A DNA stretch of 64,000 bases, taken from NCBI GenBank assembly GCA_019321725.1, contig CM033110.1, forward strand, positions 18,407,278 to 18,471,277. The letters are read 5' to 3'. Both the position numbers and the translations under genes were made by a program. Source of the stretch: Paulownia fortunei (Eukaryota; Streptophyta; Magnoliopsida; Lamiales; Paulowniaceae). The notes beneath the pieces are model-generated. The model was given only the letters and a program-made list of their open reading frames with translations, did no database searches and was not told the DNA's origin. Shown here piece after piece: positions 12,263-25,082 of the stretch; the first letter of the stretch is position 1, and each line of letters begins with the position of its first letter.

Positions 12263-15200
12263 ATGAGGTGAGTTTTCGATTCTACCCAAGTTATATTTAT
12301 TGCCGGGCTGCGCTTTCTGCCCGTGCGGTCTGTTTTCTGTTCGTTGATTGGTTGTTGGTTTCTTGCTTTGTCCTGTTTTTTTTCTCGTTATGGCAGTTGG
12401 TTTGTGATTGGATATGGGTTGACCCGGTTTTCTGTTTTTTGGTCTCTTAAAATGTTTGAGATGGTATGATATTTTTATGCGATATGTTACATATGTAGTT
12501 AAAAGATGATGGGCATGGTTAGAATCTTACAGAGATTTAGTTCGTGGCAGTTTCCACTTATTGCCCTTCCAATTATCCAGATTTTGTGAATCATTTCAGT
12601 TATATACATGCCTTAACAGATTCCAAGTAAAGGTTCTTGTGTTAAGACTCTTCTTATTGGGGAAAATGTGAATATGGTAGCATGAACGTTTTGGAATCCA
12701 TTTTTCAATTTCTTTTGAGTTTTGGGGTTGACTGTTTCCCAGATGCTAGTTTTGCCGGGGCGACATACATTCGTTTCCTCCAATTGCTTGTTTTGCTGGT
12801 ATACGACCTTACTTCACTCTCTGTTAACTTGAAATGTCCAAGAGCTCTGCCGCTGATCTACCATTCTGATGTCAACTGTGGCATCCATAGGCTTGCTAAT
12901 TTCGAAAAAGTTTCAGAGTCAACAAACGAAAAATTAAATGTCAACCACAAACTAATAACCTATTTGGTTTTGAGTATCTGATGTTTTTGCATACCACACT
13001 TATTACCTTAGTTGTTCTTTGCTATATGTGCTATACTTGTCTATCTTACCTTATGTGACGGAATTTCCACATTCAATAATATGAGTGTGTAGAGTGCTGG
13101 TTAATCATCAACTGCTTGTTTGATCTTTAATTTTTGTGCTCAGAAGTAAATTTAGATCTTAATTTCTACAATTTTAATCATGCCAGTTCCCTTTACATTT
13201 ATGATTATTCCATAATCATTCGAGATGTTTACATCTTTGGGTAGAAACATTTGTTGCGACAATAGCCAAACATTCACAATTTTTTATTCGCTCATTCTAT
13301 TTGGATCCTTTCAATGAGTTCTGGGGTAAATTTTCATCTGATATGGGTTTTGTGCTCATATCCTACAGAACGAGAACATTTTTTGGGATTTCTCTCTCTT
13401 TAATTATCATCAACATGGCTGCAATCATGGAGCGTGCTGATGAGAATCTCCTTCCAGCTGTTTACAAAGAAGTCAGTGAAGCTTTTGCTGCTGGGCCATC
13501 TGATCTTGGATATCTCACGTTCATACGGAACTTTGTGCAGGGACTGGCATCACCTGTGGCAGGTATATTAGCTATCAATTATGACCGCCCTACAGTTCTT
13601 GCAATTGGCATTGTGTGCTGGGCCTTGTCGACAGCAGCTGTAGGCGCGAGCAAGTATTTCTTTCAAGTTGCATTTTGGAGGGCAATAAATGGCTTTGGAC
13701 TGGCAATTGTGATACCAGCACTTCAGTCTTTCATTGCGGATAGCTATATGGATGGCGTAAGAGGTGCTGGATTTGGCTTTTTGAATCTTGTTGGCACAGT
13801 GGGTGGTATAGGAGGTGGAGCTATTGCTACCGTTATGGCTGGTTATGATTTCTGGGGCATGCCTGGATGGCGATGTGCCTTCGTGATTATGGGAACCTTG
13901 AGTTGTTTGATTGGGTTCCTTGTTTTTCAGTTTGTTGTTGACCCAAGAAGGATTAGCAGTGCTCATGATACGAGCAATATATCTGATAGGTATGGCTATA
14001 CCAGTTTACTTTATAGACTTTAGCATTGTCAATGATGTCGTGGCTGCCATCTCTATTAATCTTGCATTCACTAAATCTGTATTACTTATTTCTTTAAGCA
14101 CCTCATGTACGGCACAACCAAAAGATTGGGTGGGATTGACAAGTAAAATCCTATCCCAACTTTTAAAAGATTTCCCCGACTGCTTGGTAATTCAGTGAAT
14201 TGTTGTTTTAGGGAGAATTTGATAGACAATAAAAGTACAAGACCTGCAACAATATGGTCGGAATCCTGGACAGCCATGCAAACCGTCATGAAAGTGCCAA
14301 CCTTTCAGTTCATTGTTTTACAGGGTCTTGTTGGTTCAGTGCCTTGGACAGCCATTGTTTTCATCACGTTGTGGTTCGAACTAATTGGTACGTTTCTCTC
14401 CAAGGTTCCATATTCTGTCTTTTGATGACTTGTGGTTTCAAGAGAAGCCCATTTGTCTGATGTTTACATTTCTAGACCTGCGAATGCCAGTGCTTTACAT
14501 TATAACATTTGAAGCTAGTAATTTTCCTTTCGTTTTTTGGAAAAAAAAAAAGAAGGGTTCAACACGAGTACTTACGAGGAGGTCATCCATCCTACTAGCA
14601 CTAGCATGCCAAGCACACTTAAATTGTAAATTTGTTTTCCTAATGGACTGGAATGAGGATGAATTTGGAACTTAGTCATTGATTGCTAAACTTTACTCGA
14701 TTTGTATCTAATTAGACTTGGCTGCAGGTTTTGACCACAATAGTTCTGCAACCTTGGTTGGTCTCTTTGCTGCTGGATGTGCTCTGGGATCTTTTTTTGG
14801 TGGCGTAATAGCAGATAGAATGTCTCATAAATACCCTCACTCTGGAAGGATTATGTGTGCACAATTCAGTGCTTCAATGGGCATCCCATTCTCATTGTTC
14901 CTTCTCAGAGTTATTCCCCAGGACGTGAGCAGCTATTATACATACGCCACCACACTATTCCTGATGGGCCTTACCATAAGCTGGTGTGCTACTGCTACAA
15001 ACGGCCCGATGTTTGCTGAGGTGGTCCCTCCCAAACATCGTACGATGATTTATGCATTTGATCGCGCTTTTGAAGTATCATTTTCCTCGTTTGCTGCTCC
15101 CATTGTGGGAATTCTTTCAGAAAAGATTTATGGCTATGATCCGAAGTCTGTTGACCCAATTTTAGGGTCAACCAGAGAGGCGATTGCATTGTCAAGAGGG

Positions 15201-15326
15201 CTTCTTGCAATGATGGTAGTTCCATTTGGTTTGTGCAGCTTGTTTTACACTCCTTTGTATTGGACCTTTAAGCAGGATCGCGAGAATGCTAGAATTGCTA
15301 GTGTAAAGGAAACAGAGATGCTATGA
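12263..15326 (+). CDS. Major facilitator superfamily transporter (At4g36790-like)
   Basis: Four coding exons (12263-12267, 13369-13989, 14212-14387, 14728-15326) give a 466-residue membrane protein. The substrate is unknown; relatives are annotated as spinster-like or general sugar/organic-solute MFS carriers. The chain begins MRTRTFFGISLSLIII. ERADENLLPAVYKEV and GPSDLGYLTFIRNFVQG follow, typical of this plant subfamily, with about 12 hydrophobic segments and GLTISWCATATNGPMFAEVV in the second half. Exon 1 contributes only ATG plus AG, a five-base coding exon, but the join restores the family N-terminus. An in-frame ATG at 12179 would add 28 residues (MGLSFRTPRF...). I prefer 12263 because it has A at -3 and Arabidopsis homologs start just before this point. 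All junctions are GT-AG with matching phases. Confidence 0.9.
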
Positions 15327-16606
15327 GTTCTTTATTTTCTGTTGTAGGCTTTTTGTTTTGTTGGAGAATTTTTTTCATCTCCAGAAGATGACGACAGTAA
15401 CCATTCTTTACTTCTTGTTTCCTCGGTCTGTCAAACATTTCAGTTTGTTATATGCTATGAAAATGATGGTGCACCATCTTTTGGGGTGTTTGTCATTCAC
15501 AGTTAGATTTTGCATGTAGTAGATCTTGATCTTACGCATGATATCCTCTAAAAAATTAAAGCTCCTCCTCTTTTGATCATCCCAAAATCTTACACCTGCT
15601 TTTAGCTATTTGCAGAAGATATGAGCTTTATTGAGTTTGTAGCTTTGGATATTGATGTGGTATCTCCTTAGTTGACAAGAATTGACTCCAATGGGATTCT
15701 CACTATGGCACAAATAAACGATAAGAGATGCTGCAGCTTTCTACCCTCCAATAAGTCAATGCCGCGACTTCCCGCCCTCCAACAATCAAGTCAAAATCAG
15801 AGTTTAAAAATATCAATATGAAACTTAAGTTGTAAAGTAGTTATATGATTTCAACATCCCTGAAAATCCAACAATCAAGTCAAAATCAGAGTTTAAAAAT
15901 ATCAATATGAAACTGAAGTTGTGAAGTAGTTATATGATTTCAACATCCCTGAAAATGAACGCATATGGGATGTTTATAAATATTTAAACAAAAATTATAT
16001 TTTCATCTCATATCACAAGAATGCATACATTTATAAAGCCTTTTAAATCCTTGAGCTGAGCCCCATTTGATGAGCCTATTAAGACAATAGACTTGGGTCC
16101 GTCAGATATTAATTGCCACAATGCAATACTGTGGTGTGTGAAGTACTAGTTATCCTATCAATTGCTTGATCCAGTGGAGTTATTCATAGGCAAACTGCAT
16201 TACCTTACGATATTTTATGGCAAGAGGGCCAAACCTTTTATGCAGAGGTGTATTTTTTAGGCCATGATTTCCATATTGTTGGCAGTTTTACTCCTTATAA
16301 AGAGACATGCCTCCAATTGAATAAATCTTGACCAAGAAGAACCAAGCGTAGTCCCTCTTGCCATTGCATAAATCTGATTCTTGCATCCAAAAACGGGAGC
16401 TTAATAACAAGCCAACACTGTAACAGTTTGGATGTTAAGCATATAAAATTTTTGGTAGGTTTTAAATGGGGCCACATTACCACAAACAATGCCCCAACTG
16501 TAATTATGCGGTTAAAAGATGGTAAAAGAGAATACAGCAAGCATTTTCAAATGCTACCATGGATGTCAATCTGTAATTGGTGTCACTGCTTGAAAAGCAA
16601 CTTACA
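15327..16606. other. Convergent intergenic region MFS / RCE1
   Basis: Holds the 3' UTRs of both neighbours, the 89-bp tandem duplication at 15779-15956 and otherwise unremarkable AT-rich sequence. Confidence 0.6.
15779..15956. repeat. Two-copy 89-bp tandem duplication
   Basis: Units 15779-15867 and 15868-15956 start CCAACAATCAAGTC and end CATCCCTGAAAAT. They differ at only about two positions, so the duplication is recent. Confidence 0.95.
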
Positions 16607-19278
16607 TCACCGGAAGTATGTCTGCCCTAAGTATCCACCAATCATAGCCTTTCTCACATTTGATTGAAACATTTTGGGATTGTCTCTCAGCACTGCCGCT
16701 GCATCGTGATTCAGAGGATCCTCATAATTAGGTTCCTGCACATTGGATCCAATCAGTTGGGTACTTATATAAAAGCATCAATGCACAACCAATCTGAGTA
16801 ATACACGGTTACGTTTAGTTCTATGATAATCTCCTTGTGAATGAATCAAGTTTACCGTGAAAAGATGATACAATCCATAGATGACAGTGTTGATATTTAG
16901 GACAGGTTTCCAATCTTCGCGAAGTATATTGAGGCAGACATTCCCTTCCAAGTCAATATTAGGATGGTAGACCTGCATGTAGATGGAAAATGAGTAAAAA
17001 CACGAATAAATAATCTTTTCATCATGACCACAAATTTAGAATATGTTTTTTGGTTGCATAAGATGGACCCAAGAGCAATCTCACTTCACAAAACAAGTTC
17101 TCGCAATGATAATTCCTTCTGTTTCATTTATTTATTTTCATGGGATGGGGGATGGAAAACAGATAAAAGTTACATACCTTAGTCTTGCACTTTACTTTTG
17201 GGGGTTCATGAGGATAGACAGGAGAAACTTGGAAAGAAAATAGAAATGTGCCACCTCTGTGACAGTAGAGGCAAGCATGTCAAATGTTCCATTATCCAGG
17301 TTAACTAATACATGTTCATATAATGTTAAGAAAAAAGTTTCTGGACTGTTTTGCCTTTGATATGCGAACAAAATGTATTCAGTTACTAGAATATGAGGAA
17401 ATTACTCACAAGAAATATCCTTCATCTGGGCGAATGGAAACCTCAAAGTTCATGAGGTCATCCTTGCCATTCGGAAAAGAGATTATACATGCATTGGGTA
17501 GGTTCAGCTCACTAATGTCTGTAATACATAGAATGCTAAAGAATGAAACTAAGGAAAGAGTCCAACAGATAGGCAAACAATAATCAGATTAATAATGACA
17601 TATTATCTTATACAATAACACATCTTCAAAACAATCACTAGAAATAAACAGGTGAAAAAAAAGGACTATAATCCTCGTCAAGCAGTTAAATGCCCACACA
17701 TAAACAGGAACAGTAACTCTTGCACCTCTGAAGTTCAACACATTTAAGGCATGTCTGCACAAAGATGAAAATATTTGAACACTCACATATACATATAAAC
17801 TTCCAAATGCAACACTGTCCTTTAAGATAAACAGAAAGGAGAATAGGGTAACTATCACTGTGTCATGATCCTTTTAAGCTAAACAAAAATGAGAATAGGG
17901 GACCTATCACTGTGTGACATGTCTGCATATGTGTGTCACATATCAAATTATTTACACTCCTGCAATCTTCGACAATGATCATGAATAAGGCCATTAGATG
18001 GTCATTGTCTTGTTACAAGAATCCCATGTAAGTCTACAAAAAGGCTATCCATGGTTCAGACCAAATGATATCCAAACTAACAACTTCACTCTTTCCCATT
18101 ACTCTCTTTTCATGTCATAAGAAATGCCTCAAGTATTTGGCAAACCTCACAGATCATAAGTAATGTAAAATGGAATCCAGAAATCCCTGCGACATTAAAT
18201 TGGTGTAATGGAGCTGGTCCATAATTTTATATTTTCCAAAAAGTAGATACTTCCCGATGGTGTAATGGAGTTAGTTCACAGTTTATACTAATAAAATGCT
18301 GAAAACAAATTGTCTAAAGCATCCTAATTCCATATCAATGAATTATATTGTCAAGGACTAACTTCAATGAAGTATGAACTCCTGTAATCTTCCGTTTTGT
18401 GAGCCTCCTAACTAGCAATCAGCTTTCACTAAAATTTCAACCTCATATTAGCTACAGAAACATAATCCTTTCAAAAGTGTTAAAGAAAATATCAACCCAA
18501 TTTTTCTTACAGAACATAGGATTCATTTGTTTTGAGGGAAAGGAGTCCATTCTACAAATCCTTTTATGAATAACTTGACTAGGCATGATGATCATAGAAT
18601 GATTCCACACATATGCATGGATGACTACATGGCATTCCAGTGAATTGAGCTCTATGTCTTGGTACAACAACAAACGAAGCTTTTCCTCTTCACAACCTGC
18701 TGCCATTTCATCAGCTACAGTTATCTCGAAAGCGAATTCATTCACCCCAGGGTCTCATAGAATATAACAATATATGTCCCTCCGCAAACATTGAGCCTAG
18801 TATATGAGGGATATCTCAGTGATATTCCTTTAAATGGAAATAGAGAGAATATGAATTCTAATAAAATGCATTTAGAAGTCATTTGCATATTCACATGCAT
18901 TCTAAAAAAATGCAAAATATATTATAAAAATTGCATCGTTTACATAATTTGAAAATCTAAAAGTGCCTAGAGCAATGAAACAGAAAGAGAATACAGATTA
19001 ATGTAGCAAAAATAATTATCGTAATTGTCAGCAGCAGAATAAACTTTTTCTCTTTCCATCACTTTCCTATTCCTTTGAATTTCGAAAGGGTCAGGGGGTA
19101 GGGGGAGGGGGTGATTCCTCAATTATGGGAAGGGGGGATGGACATTTTGGTCTTTAACAGTAGAAGAACCTTTATGAAGGCGTAGCTCCCCAGCAGTATG
19201 CTTCTTTATAGGGCCCTTTCCGTTGGCATTCTCAGCAACTTCCCTTTGCTTCTCCTTTACTTTGAACAATTTAATCAT
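16607..19278 (-). CDS. RCE1: NEDD8/RUB-conjugating E2 enzyme (UBC12/RCE1)
   Basis: This E2 accepts RUB/NEDD8 from the AXR1-ECR1 E1 and passes it to cullins, which activates CRL ligases including the auxin receptor complex. Five coding exons (19170-19278, 17410-17518, 17178-17256, 16856-16972, 16607-16735) give 180 residues. The N-terminus [20 protein letters not shown] is the extension specific to UBC12. The HPN motif is at 102-104 and the catalytic cysteine at 112 ([13 protein letters not shown]). The order of segments through [20 protein letters not shown] is complete. The chain ends [10 protein letters not shown], where relatives continue to about FPRC plus one residue, so the tail is a few residues short. 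A 5' UTR exon near 22343-22400 is inferred, separated by a 3-kb leader intron. Confidence 0.95.
17817..17919. repeat. Two-copy 51/52-bp tandem duplication in an RCE1 intron
   Basis: Units of about 17817-17867 and 17868-17919 share TCCTTTTAAG, AGAATAGGG and CTATCACTGTGT, with several substitutions and one indel. Older than the 89-bp repeat. Confidence 0.8.
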
Positions 19279-19618
19279 GGCTCCTAAAATGATAATATAG
19301 TTGATAGTCAAAAGCACCTTAATATCCAGATTGCATGAAATAAGTGAATACAGAATCACATTCGTGTTACATAGACATTGCATGAATTAATTGAATGATA
19401 TGGAATTACATTCTAGATAATGTTAAATCCTTCTCCGTTATTAAAAAACCCATAGATAGCATGGCTAGCCAGAATGATTGGAGGGAATGGTGAACGCTAG
19501 CTTCATTTTATAGTTCCAATCTAGAATGCAGATGTGTGTAGATTTGGTGGTCAACCAGTGGAGGTAGACCTTTTCTTTTTCAATTTTTTTGCTAAATAGG
19601 ACAGAGAACTGGTTGAGA

Positions 19619-20036
19619 CAATATTTTCATAATCGGACTGATGATCAAACCGGTCTTGTTAACAATTAGCGGTTCAACCGGTCGAACCGGTTTAATGAAA
19701 ATTAATGATATTTTCTTATTTTATTATGTAAAATGATAATATAATAGATTAATTGTTATGCAATATATTTTAAATGTAAAAGTAAATAAATAACTATATA
19801 AAAAAAACATATAACAAAACATAAAATCCAAATAATTACATAAATATAACAAAATATCAAATTTAAACCTATATAAAAATTAAAAACAAAAGATTTAAAA
19901 AAAAAAAAAGCTGAAAACCGATCAAATCGGTTTTGACCGGTTTGACCGGTCAAACGAATTTTTTGGCCTAACTGGACCGGATCGACCTCCGGTTCTTGGT
20001 TGAACCGGCCGGTCCGGTCCGGTTTTGAAAACATTG
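19619..20036. mobile_element. MITE-like element, CCGGTT-rich family (fullest copy)
   Basis: The 418-bp element has imperfect terminal inverted repeats: CAATATTTTCATAATCGGAC at the left, and the right end complement reads CAATGTTTTCAAAACCGGAC. Subterminal regions are dense in ACCGG/CCGGTT, and the centre is AT-rich. Flanks GGTTGAGA and GGTTGGAG could be decayed 8-bp target duplications. No coding capacity. The superfamily is not assigned. Confidence 0.7.
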
Positions 20037-20078
20037 GGTTGGAGTTTTATCAAACGATCATGTGATTTTGTAATCCTT

Positions 20079-20188
20079 ACGAAGACTAACTTTAATTTGT
20101 GATTATTATACCATGTAAGTTCTAATAGTGCTCACGAAGACTAACTTTAATTTGCGATTTTTATACCATGTAAGTTCTGATAGCTAGC
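20079..20188. repeat. Two-copy 55-bp tandem duplication
   Basis: Units 20079-20133 and 20134-20188 both read ACGAAGACTAACTTTAATTT and contain TATACCATGTAAGTTCT. Confidence 0.92.
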
Positions 20189-20581
20189 ACTGATAATGCA
20201 GAATTGTTTTTTGACTTGTTTTAGGTAAGTGGTTTATATATGTATTAAATTTGTTCAAATGGTTTTGGACAAATGGTTGGATAATTTGTAGGAAAATTAC
20301 ATGCTTAAAGTCTAGCCAGAATATTTTGGCGAGAAATGGACAAGTGGGTTTGTAGAGTCTAGCGGACTTTTGTCCCCATTCTCAAAGCCCCTTTTTCAAT
20401 TCTATACTATGCCAGAACTCAAAATCAAGTTTGTTCAGCCCAATCTCAATAGAAATGACCCATTTCATCTTTTTTTTTTCCCCACCAAAAGAACTTTTCA
20501 ACCCTATATTCTCAATTTCTATCCCTATATACATCATTGTCCACCGAGACTCACCACAATTACCTACATCTAATTAATATG

Positions 20582-20818
20582 TTACTATTTTCAAACTATA
20601 TCATTACAATGGGATACACCACCTACAAATTATTATAATAAATTTTCATATTTAAATTAAATATTCAAAGTGGACCCCACTACTATCAATTTCATTTAGA
20701 TATTATTTTCAAACTACATCATTCCAATGGACCCACGACCTTCAAATCATCCTAATAAATTATCATATCTAAATTAAATATTCAAATACAACTACAAACT
20801 TCACAAGTTTTTATATAA
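20582..20818. repeat. Two-copy ~118-bp diverged tandem duplication
   Basis: TATTTTCAAACTA, ATCATTNCAATGG, AATAAATT and AAATTAAATATTCAAA recur in the same order with a shift of 118 bp. Confidence 0.75.
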
Positions 20819-21795
20819 GTAAATTGTTGAAATCGTACCACTCAAAACACACAACTAACAGAATTCCAATTTTATCATGTCTTTTCATGTAAAAACCAAC
20901 AAAATATACTCAACCAAACATATTCTCATTTCCAAAAACCTATATATTGTCCCATTTCCATCTATTCATCCAAACATATTTCCATGTTTCATATGAAAAT
21001 CAATACAAAATCAAATTCTCAATGGCAATGCTAGAAATGAGAATTCTCATTGAAAACACAAAAAAATGCCCCTTTGTTCTGTGCAAATTCACCATGTAAA
21101 GTTCTTCCATTTTGCTCTCACGCATAGGTTGCATTTAGGCTTCAACTACTTCTTAATTATTTTTTCCCCAACATATATTAGGATTCTCCGAAAGCCACAT
21201 ATGCATGACCCGCTTGTCAACTTGTTCCACAACAGTGTGTCAGTTTCAAAGCATATATTTACCTTTTCTTTTACTTTCTATAAATCATACACTTTCCCTA
21301 TGATAGTTGATTGAACTGTTTTTACAAATTTTAACGCACAAACAATCCACTTACCTTAAAGAAGTCAATAACAAGATATTTCACGATCAATGCTAAAGAA
21401 TTAGTATTTTTAATGTATTATCATCATAAATTTATGTTAATCTTCAAAATCATCACAAAAGATAACAACATAACATGATCAAAAAGATAAACATCTCACC
21501 AAAACTTCTACCTGTTGAATAAAAAGAAATCTATCCTTCCCAATGTGATTTCGATTTTTTCTCAGCCTAATTTCTGGTCATTCTACAGTCCCTTCACCGC
21601 TCCATCAGTAATTTACACAAATCCACATTCTATCTTAAAATTATGAAACATAAGCTAGTATTTCTGTTCCAAATCAGTGCTGCCATTGCGGAAAACCACA
21701 ATACAAGTGTTTATCAGCTTTTTTAATTATTCCCCGTGGACCTTCTCTGTTGGAATTTATGCAAAACGATTAAACACATCGTCCTAGCTTCCAGA

Positions 21796-21935
21796 CTTCA
21801 TCCAAATCTGTAGGCTCTACTCTCCTAAGTCCAGACAGTCGTAATTCGCAAGTTATTTCACCTAACTCCATCCAAATATGTGGGTATACTCTCCTACGTC
21901 CTGATAGTCAAGATTCACGAGTTAATTTTCCAGCC
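21796..21935. repeat. Two-copy 70-bp tandem duplication
   Basis: Units 21796-21865 and 21866-21935 share CATCCAAAT, TACTCTCCTA, GTCC and GAGTTA/CAAGTTA in register. Confidence 0.85.
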
Positions 21936-22342
21936 AACCTATAAAGGGATTAAACCTCAGAACCATGGTTCTTGAAACAATATATCCAGTGGGTTCTGTT
22001 CAGACGTTTATACTGCACTATACACTTTCTTAATTGCGCCTATTGGGCTAACACACAAAACAAATACATACGAGCCAAAAAATAGAGACCAACTCCGATG
22101 CTCAAAGTTCAAACCAAGAACAACATGCATCTGATCATCAGCAGAGAAAAACAAAAGGGTGGAATAGGAATCCATACATGCCGAAAAGGGTAATTAAATG
22201 GAGGGAACGAAGAAGAGAAGCAGATTTTCACGATTGACAAGTATAAAATGAGTAAGAGAAGAAGAATTGGAACGCAAAGAATCATCAGACTATAAAAACG
22301 CTATAGGTATGCAGCAATTGAAGAAAGAAAAGTGAAGGGCAA

Positions 22343-22440
22343 ACCTGCTGCCGAGAGACAAAGAGAAGCACAATGGAGAACTGAAATCAAGCAGGGAAGG
22401 GCTCTAGAAAAACAGGCTTGTTCTTTATACTAGTATCTTT
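22343..22440 (-). promoter_or_regulatory. RCE1: RCE1 promoter and leader exon (inferred)
   Basis: On the minus strand GTATAAAGA (about 22424-22433) is a TATA-like box. About 30 bp downstream is a pyrimidine-rich leader ending CGGCAGCAG followed by GTTTGCCC, a plausible donor at about 22342. The leader exon would then splice to just upstream of the ATG at 19278. Confidence 0.5.
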
Positions 22441-25082
22441 CTGTAGCTGTTTGTGCTTACTATGGACGCTCTCTTTTTGTTTTTTGTTTTTTTTCCCTTC
22501 TCATTTTAACGGGCATTCCCCCGTTTGTCTCTTTATTTTTTTTAAATTATTTATTATAATTTATATTGCATTTTATGTCGCGTTTTTTTATTATAATTTA
22601 TATTTGTATTATATTTATTTATTGATATAAAATATATATTAAAATATTATTATTTTATAAACCTGACAATTATATTATAATATAATATAATATAATATCA
22701 ATTATAATAAAAGATTCAAATTCTTTTATTTTCACTTCTTGTAAATTAATAATTCATCCAAAATGAACTAAAAATATGAATAGTGTACCCGTGGTACACA
22801 GTACATGAATACAAATGTGAATAGAGGACCAAAAATGATTTTCAATAGATAAATATTTATTTTTGTAATTGATTTGGAATTTAGAAAGGAAAAAAAAAAC
22901 TTGATTTTTGAAACAAAAGCTATTTAATTTAAAAGTTATGGTAGTTATAATCTCAATTTCCCCCAAAATGTTTTTTTTTAAATTGTTATTATTATTATTT
23001 TCTTTTTGTTTCCCCTGCAATCAAGTTGGCAATCTTGCATCAGGTTACCCTTTATGCAACGGATTGTGTAGCGTGAATTTCATGTCAATTAAATATTTTG
23101 GAGACATACTTACAAATGTATTCCAAACCACTAAGTCACATATTCACTAACCAAATTTGTGACTATTGTCACTCACTTAGAGTCGTTTATTTATTTTTTA
23201 TTGAAATATGAAATATTGATAATAAATATGATAAGTTATTGAATATGAATTAATTTATTAATTAATATTATATATATTTTATTGGATTATAATAATAATG
23301 TATTAATATAAAATATAAATAAATATATGCTCTGTAGAATGTGTGAGTGAGATTATAATAATATAACTAATATATTTTTTATAATTTTTTAATTTTTCCC
23401 TTTTTGTTTACTATTCATTTTTCTTCCAATGCCTTCATTCTTATCTCTCCTTAGTATATGGCCATTATGCTTTCTTCTTATTTCATTTCATGATCAACAT
23501 AATTTTTTAAAAATTTTCTCCTCACTTTTTTCCCTCCTCCCTCAATCTTTGCTACCATCCTCGATTGACTTGATGTCTCTCTTTCTTCTTTCTTTCTTTT
23601 TCCTCTTTTGGTATCCTCAAATTGAATTGGGAAGAAAAGAGATGAACATGAATAGGGTTTCCAAATCAATTGTTTGAGAGGCAAATGTGGTGATTTTATA
23701 TTGATTTTTAAGAATAGAAACAATATTTTTTTAATTTAATTTGGGCTTGATTTAATTATTGAATTTTATTCGTAAAGTGAGATTTATATTCAAATTAATT
23801 TTAAAAAATAAGACTGAACAAAAATATAATGAATCAAATCCAATAAAATATACATAGAATTGGATTGAAGTAAATAGTGAATTTGGATCAATAAATAAAA
23901 GTAAACGCAGCCTCATACGCATGAGAAAAAATCATTTGCAATTTGTAGGCACATACTTTATAAAAATAAAATAAAATTGGAGAACCTTTTTTTTTTTGGG
24001 AAAAATGCAATCGGTTAGCTTACTCGGGAGAAAATTTCAAAAACCTACGTCCCATCTATCATCTGCAAAAGTTGAAAAATGAAAAAAGTTGAAGCCAAAG
24101 ATCATCTTATCATATTCTTTTTTGAAAAAGTTGCAGAAATCAAGTGATGTTGTAGAATTTTTCACGCCATTACTACCAATTCTAACATATTATGAAAAAA
24201 AAAAAATGTGCTTCAATAGTTATATTTGCACACATATTTATTTACAAAACCTTTCATTCAAGCACATATCAAAAATAATTTTTCATTTCTATTAACTTAT
24301 TCTTTTTTCTTTATTTTATCATAAAATCTTTTCATAAAAAAAAGGACACGACATTCAATTTTATTTTTTGTTAGTGCAAGTTCCACAAGTTAGACACGTG
24401 AAAATAGTTCACAACCAAATTAATAATTAATATACTTTAATCTAATGGGACTATTATACTTGTCCTCATCCTATATATTGGACTAAGTTAAAGATATAAG
24501 TTTCCTTGGGTCCAAAGGGGTAACAATTAACTTTTTGTACCAAGTTGTGTATGGTTATAAGTATTTTTGGAATGGAAATTTATTTAGAAAATAATTTTTT
24601 TATTAAACATCTTTTGAGAAGTTCTTGAATGAAAACCTCGAAAGATATTTCAGAATTAGAAATCTATTTTTTACATAAAATTAAATTTTACAATTAATTG
24701 AAAAATATAAATTTGATATTTATTTAATAACATTGCCTACTTTGATAAAAGGGGTCATTAGAGTGAGGTTGATATTAAAAACAAAAATTAAAAGAACGAT
24801 GATTTATCCTAATAGTTCATTTAATATTAACCACTATACACTTAATAATTTTAGAAATAGACTTTCTATATCTAAAAGTGTGTTTCCAAACAAGCTTGCA
24901 TGGAAGCAAATTTCCCTCTTACCCCCAACTTTCTTCATATCAACAAAAGCACCCCCAACATTTTGCTATTTTGCTCCTGTTGCCCACTCTGCGAAGGTCC
25001 AAGCTCAAGTCTTCGTCAAGACCCGCTGGCCGCTACACTATATACCGGTACTGCTTCACTCTTAAACCACCCATAAAACACA
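22441..25082. other. Divergent intergenic region RCE1 / DGL1
   Basis: Very AT-rich with T-rich runs; no coding signature. The last 180 bp before DGL1 is less AT-rich and has a TATATA at about 25039, only 40 bp before the ATG, which would imply a very short leader. Confidence 0.55.

Larger units (their letters stand above)
19279..22342 (-). other. RCE1 5' UTR intron (inferred), repeat-rich
   Basis: No coding exon is seen between the RCE1 start codon and the putative leader exon. The stretch holds a full-length MITE-like element (19619-20036) and three separate two-copy tandem duplications (20079, 20582, 21796). Confidence 0.6.
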
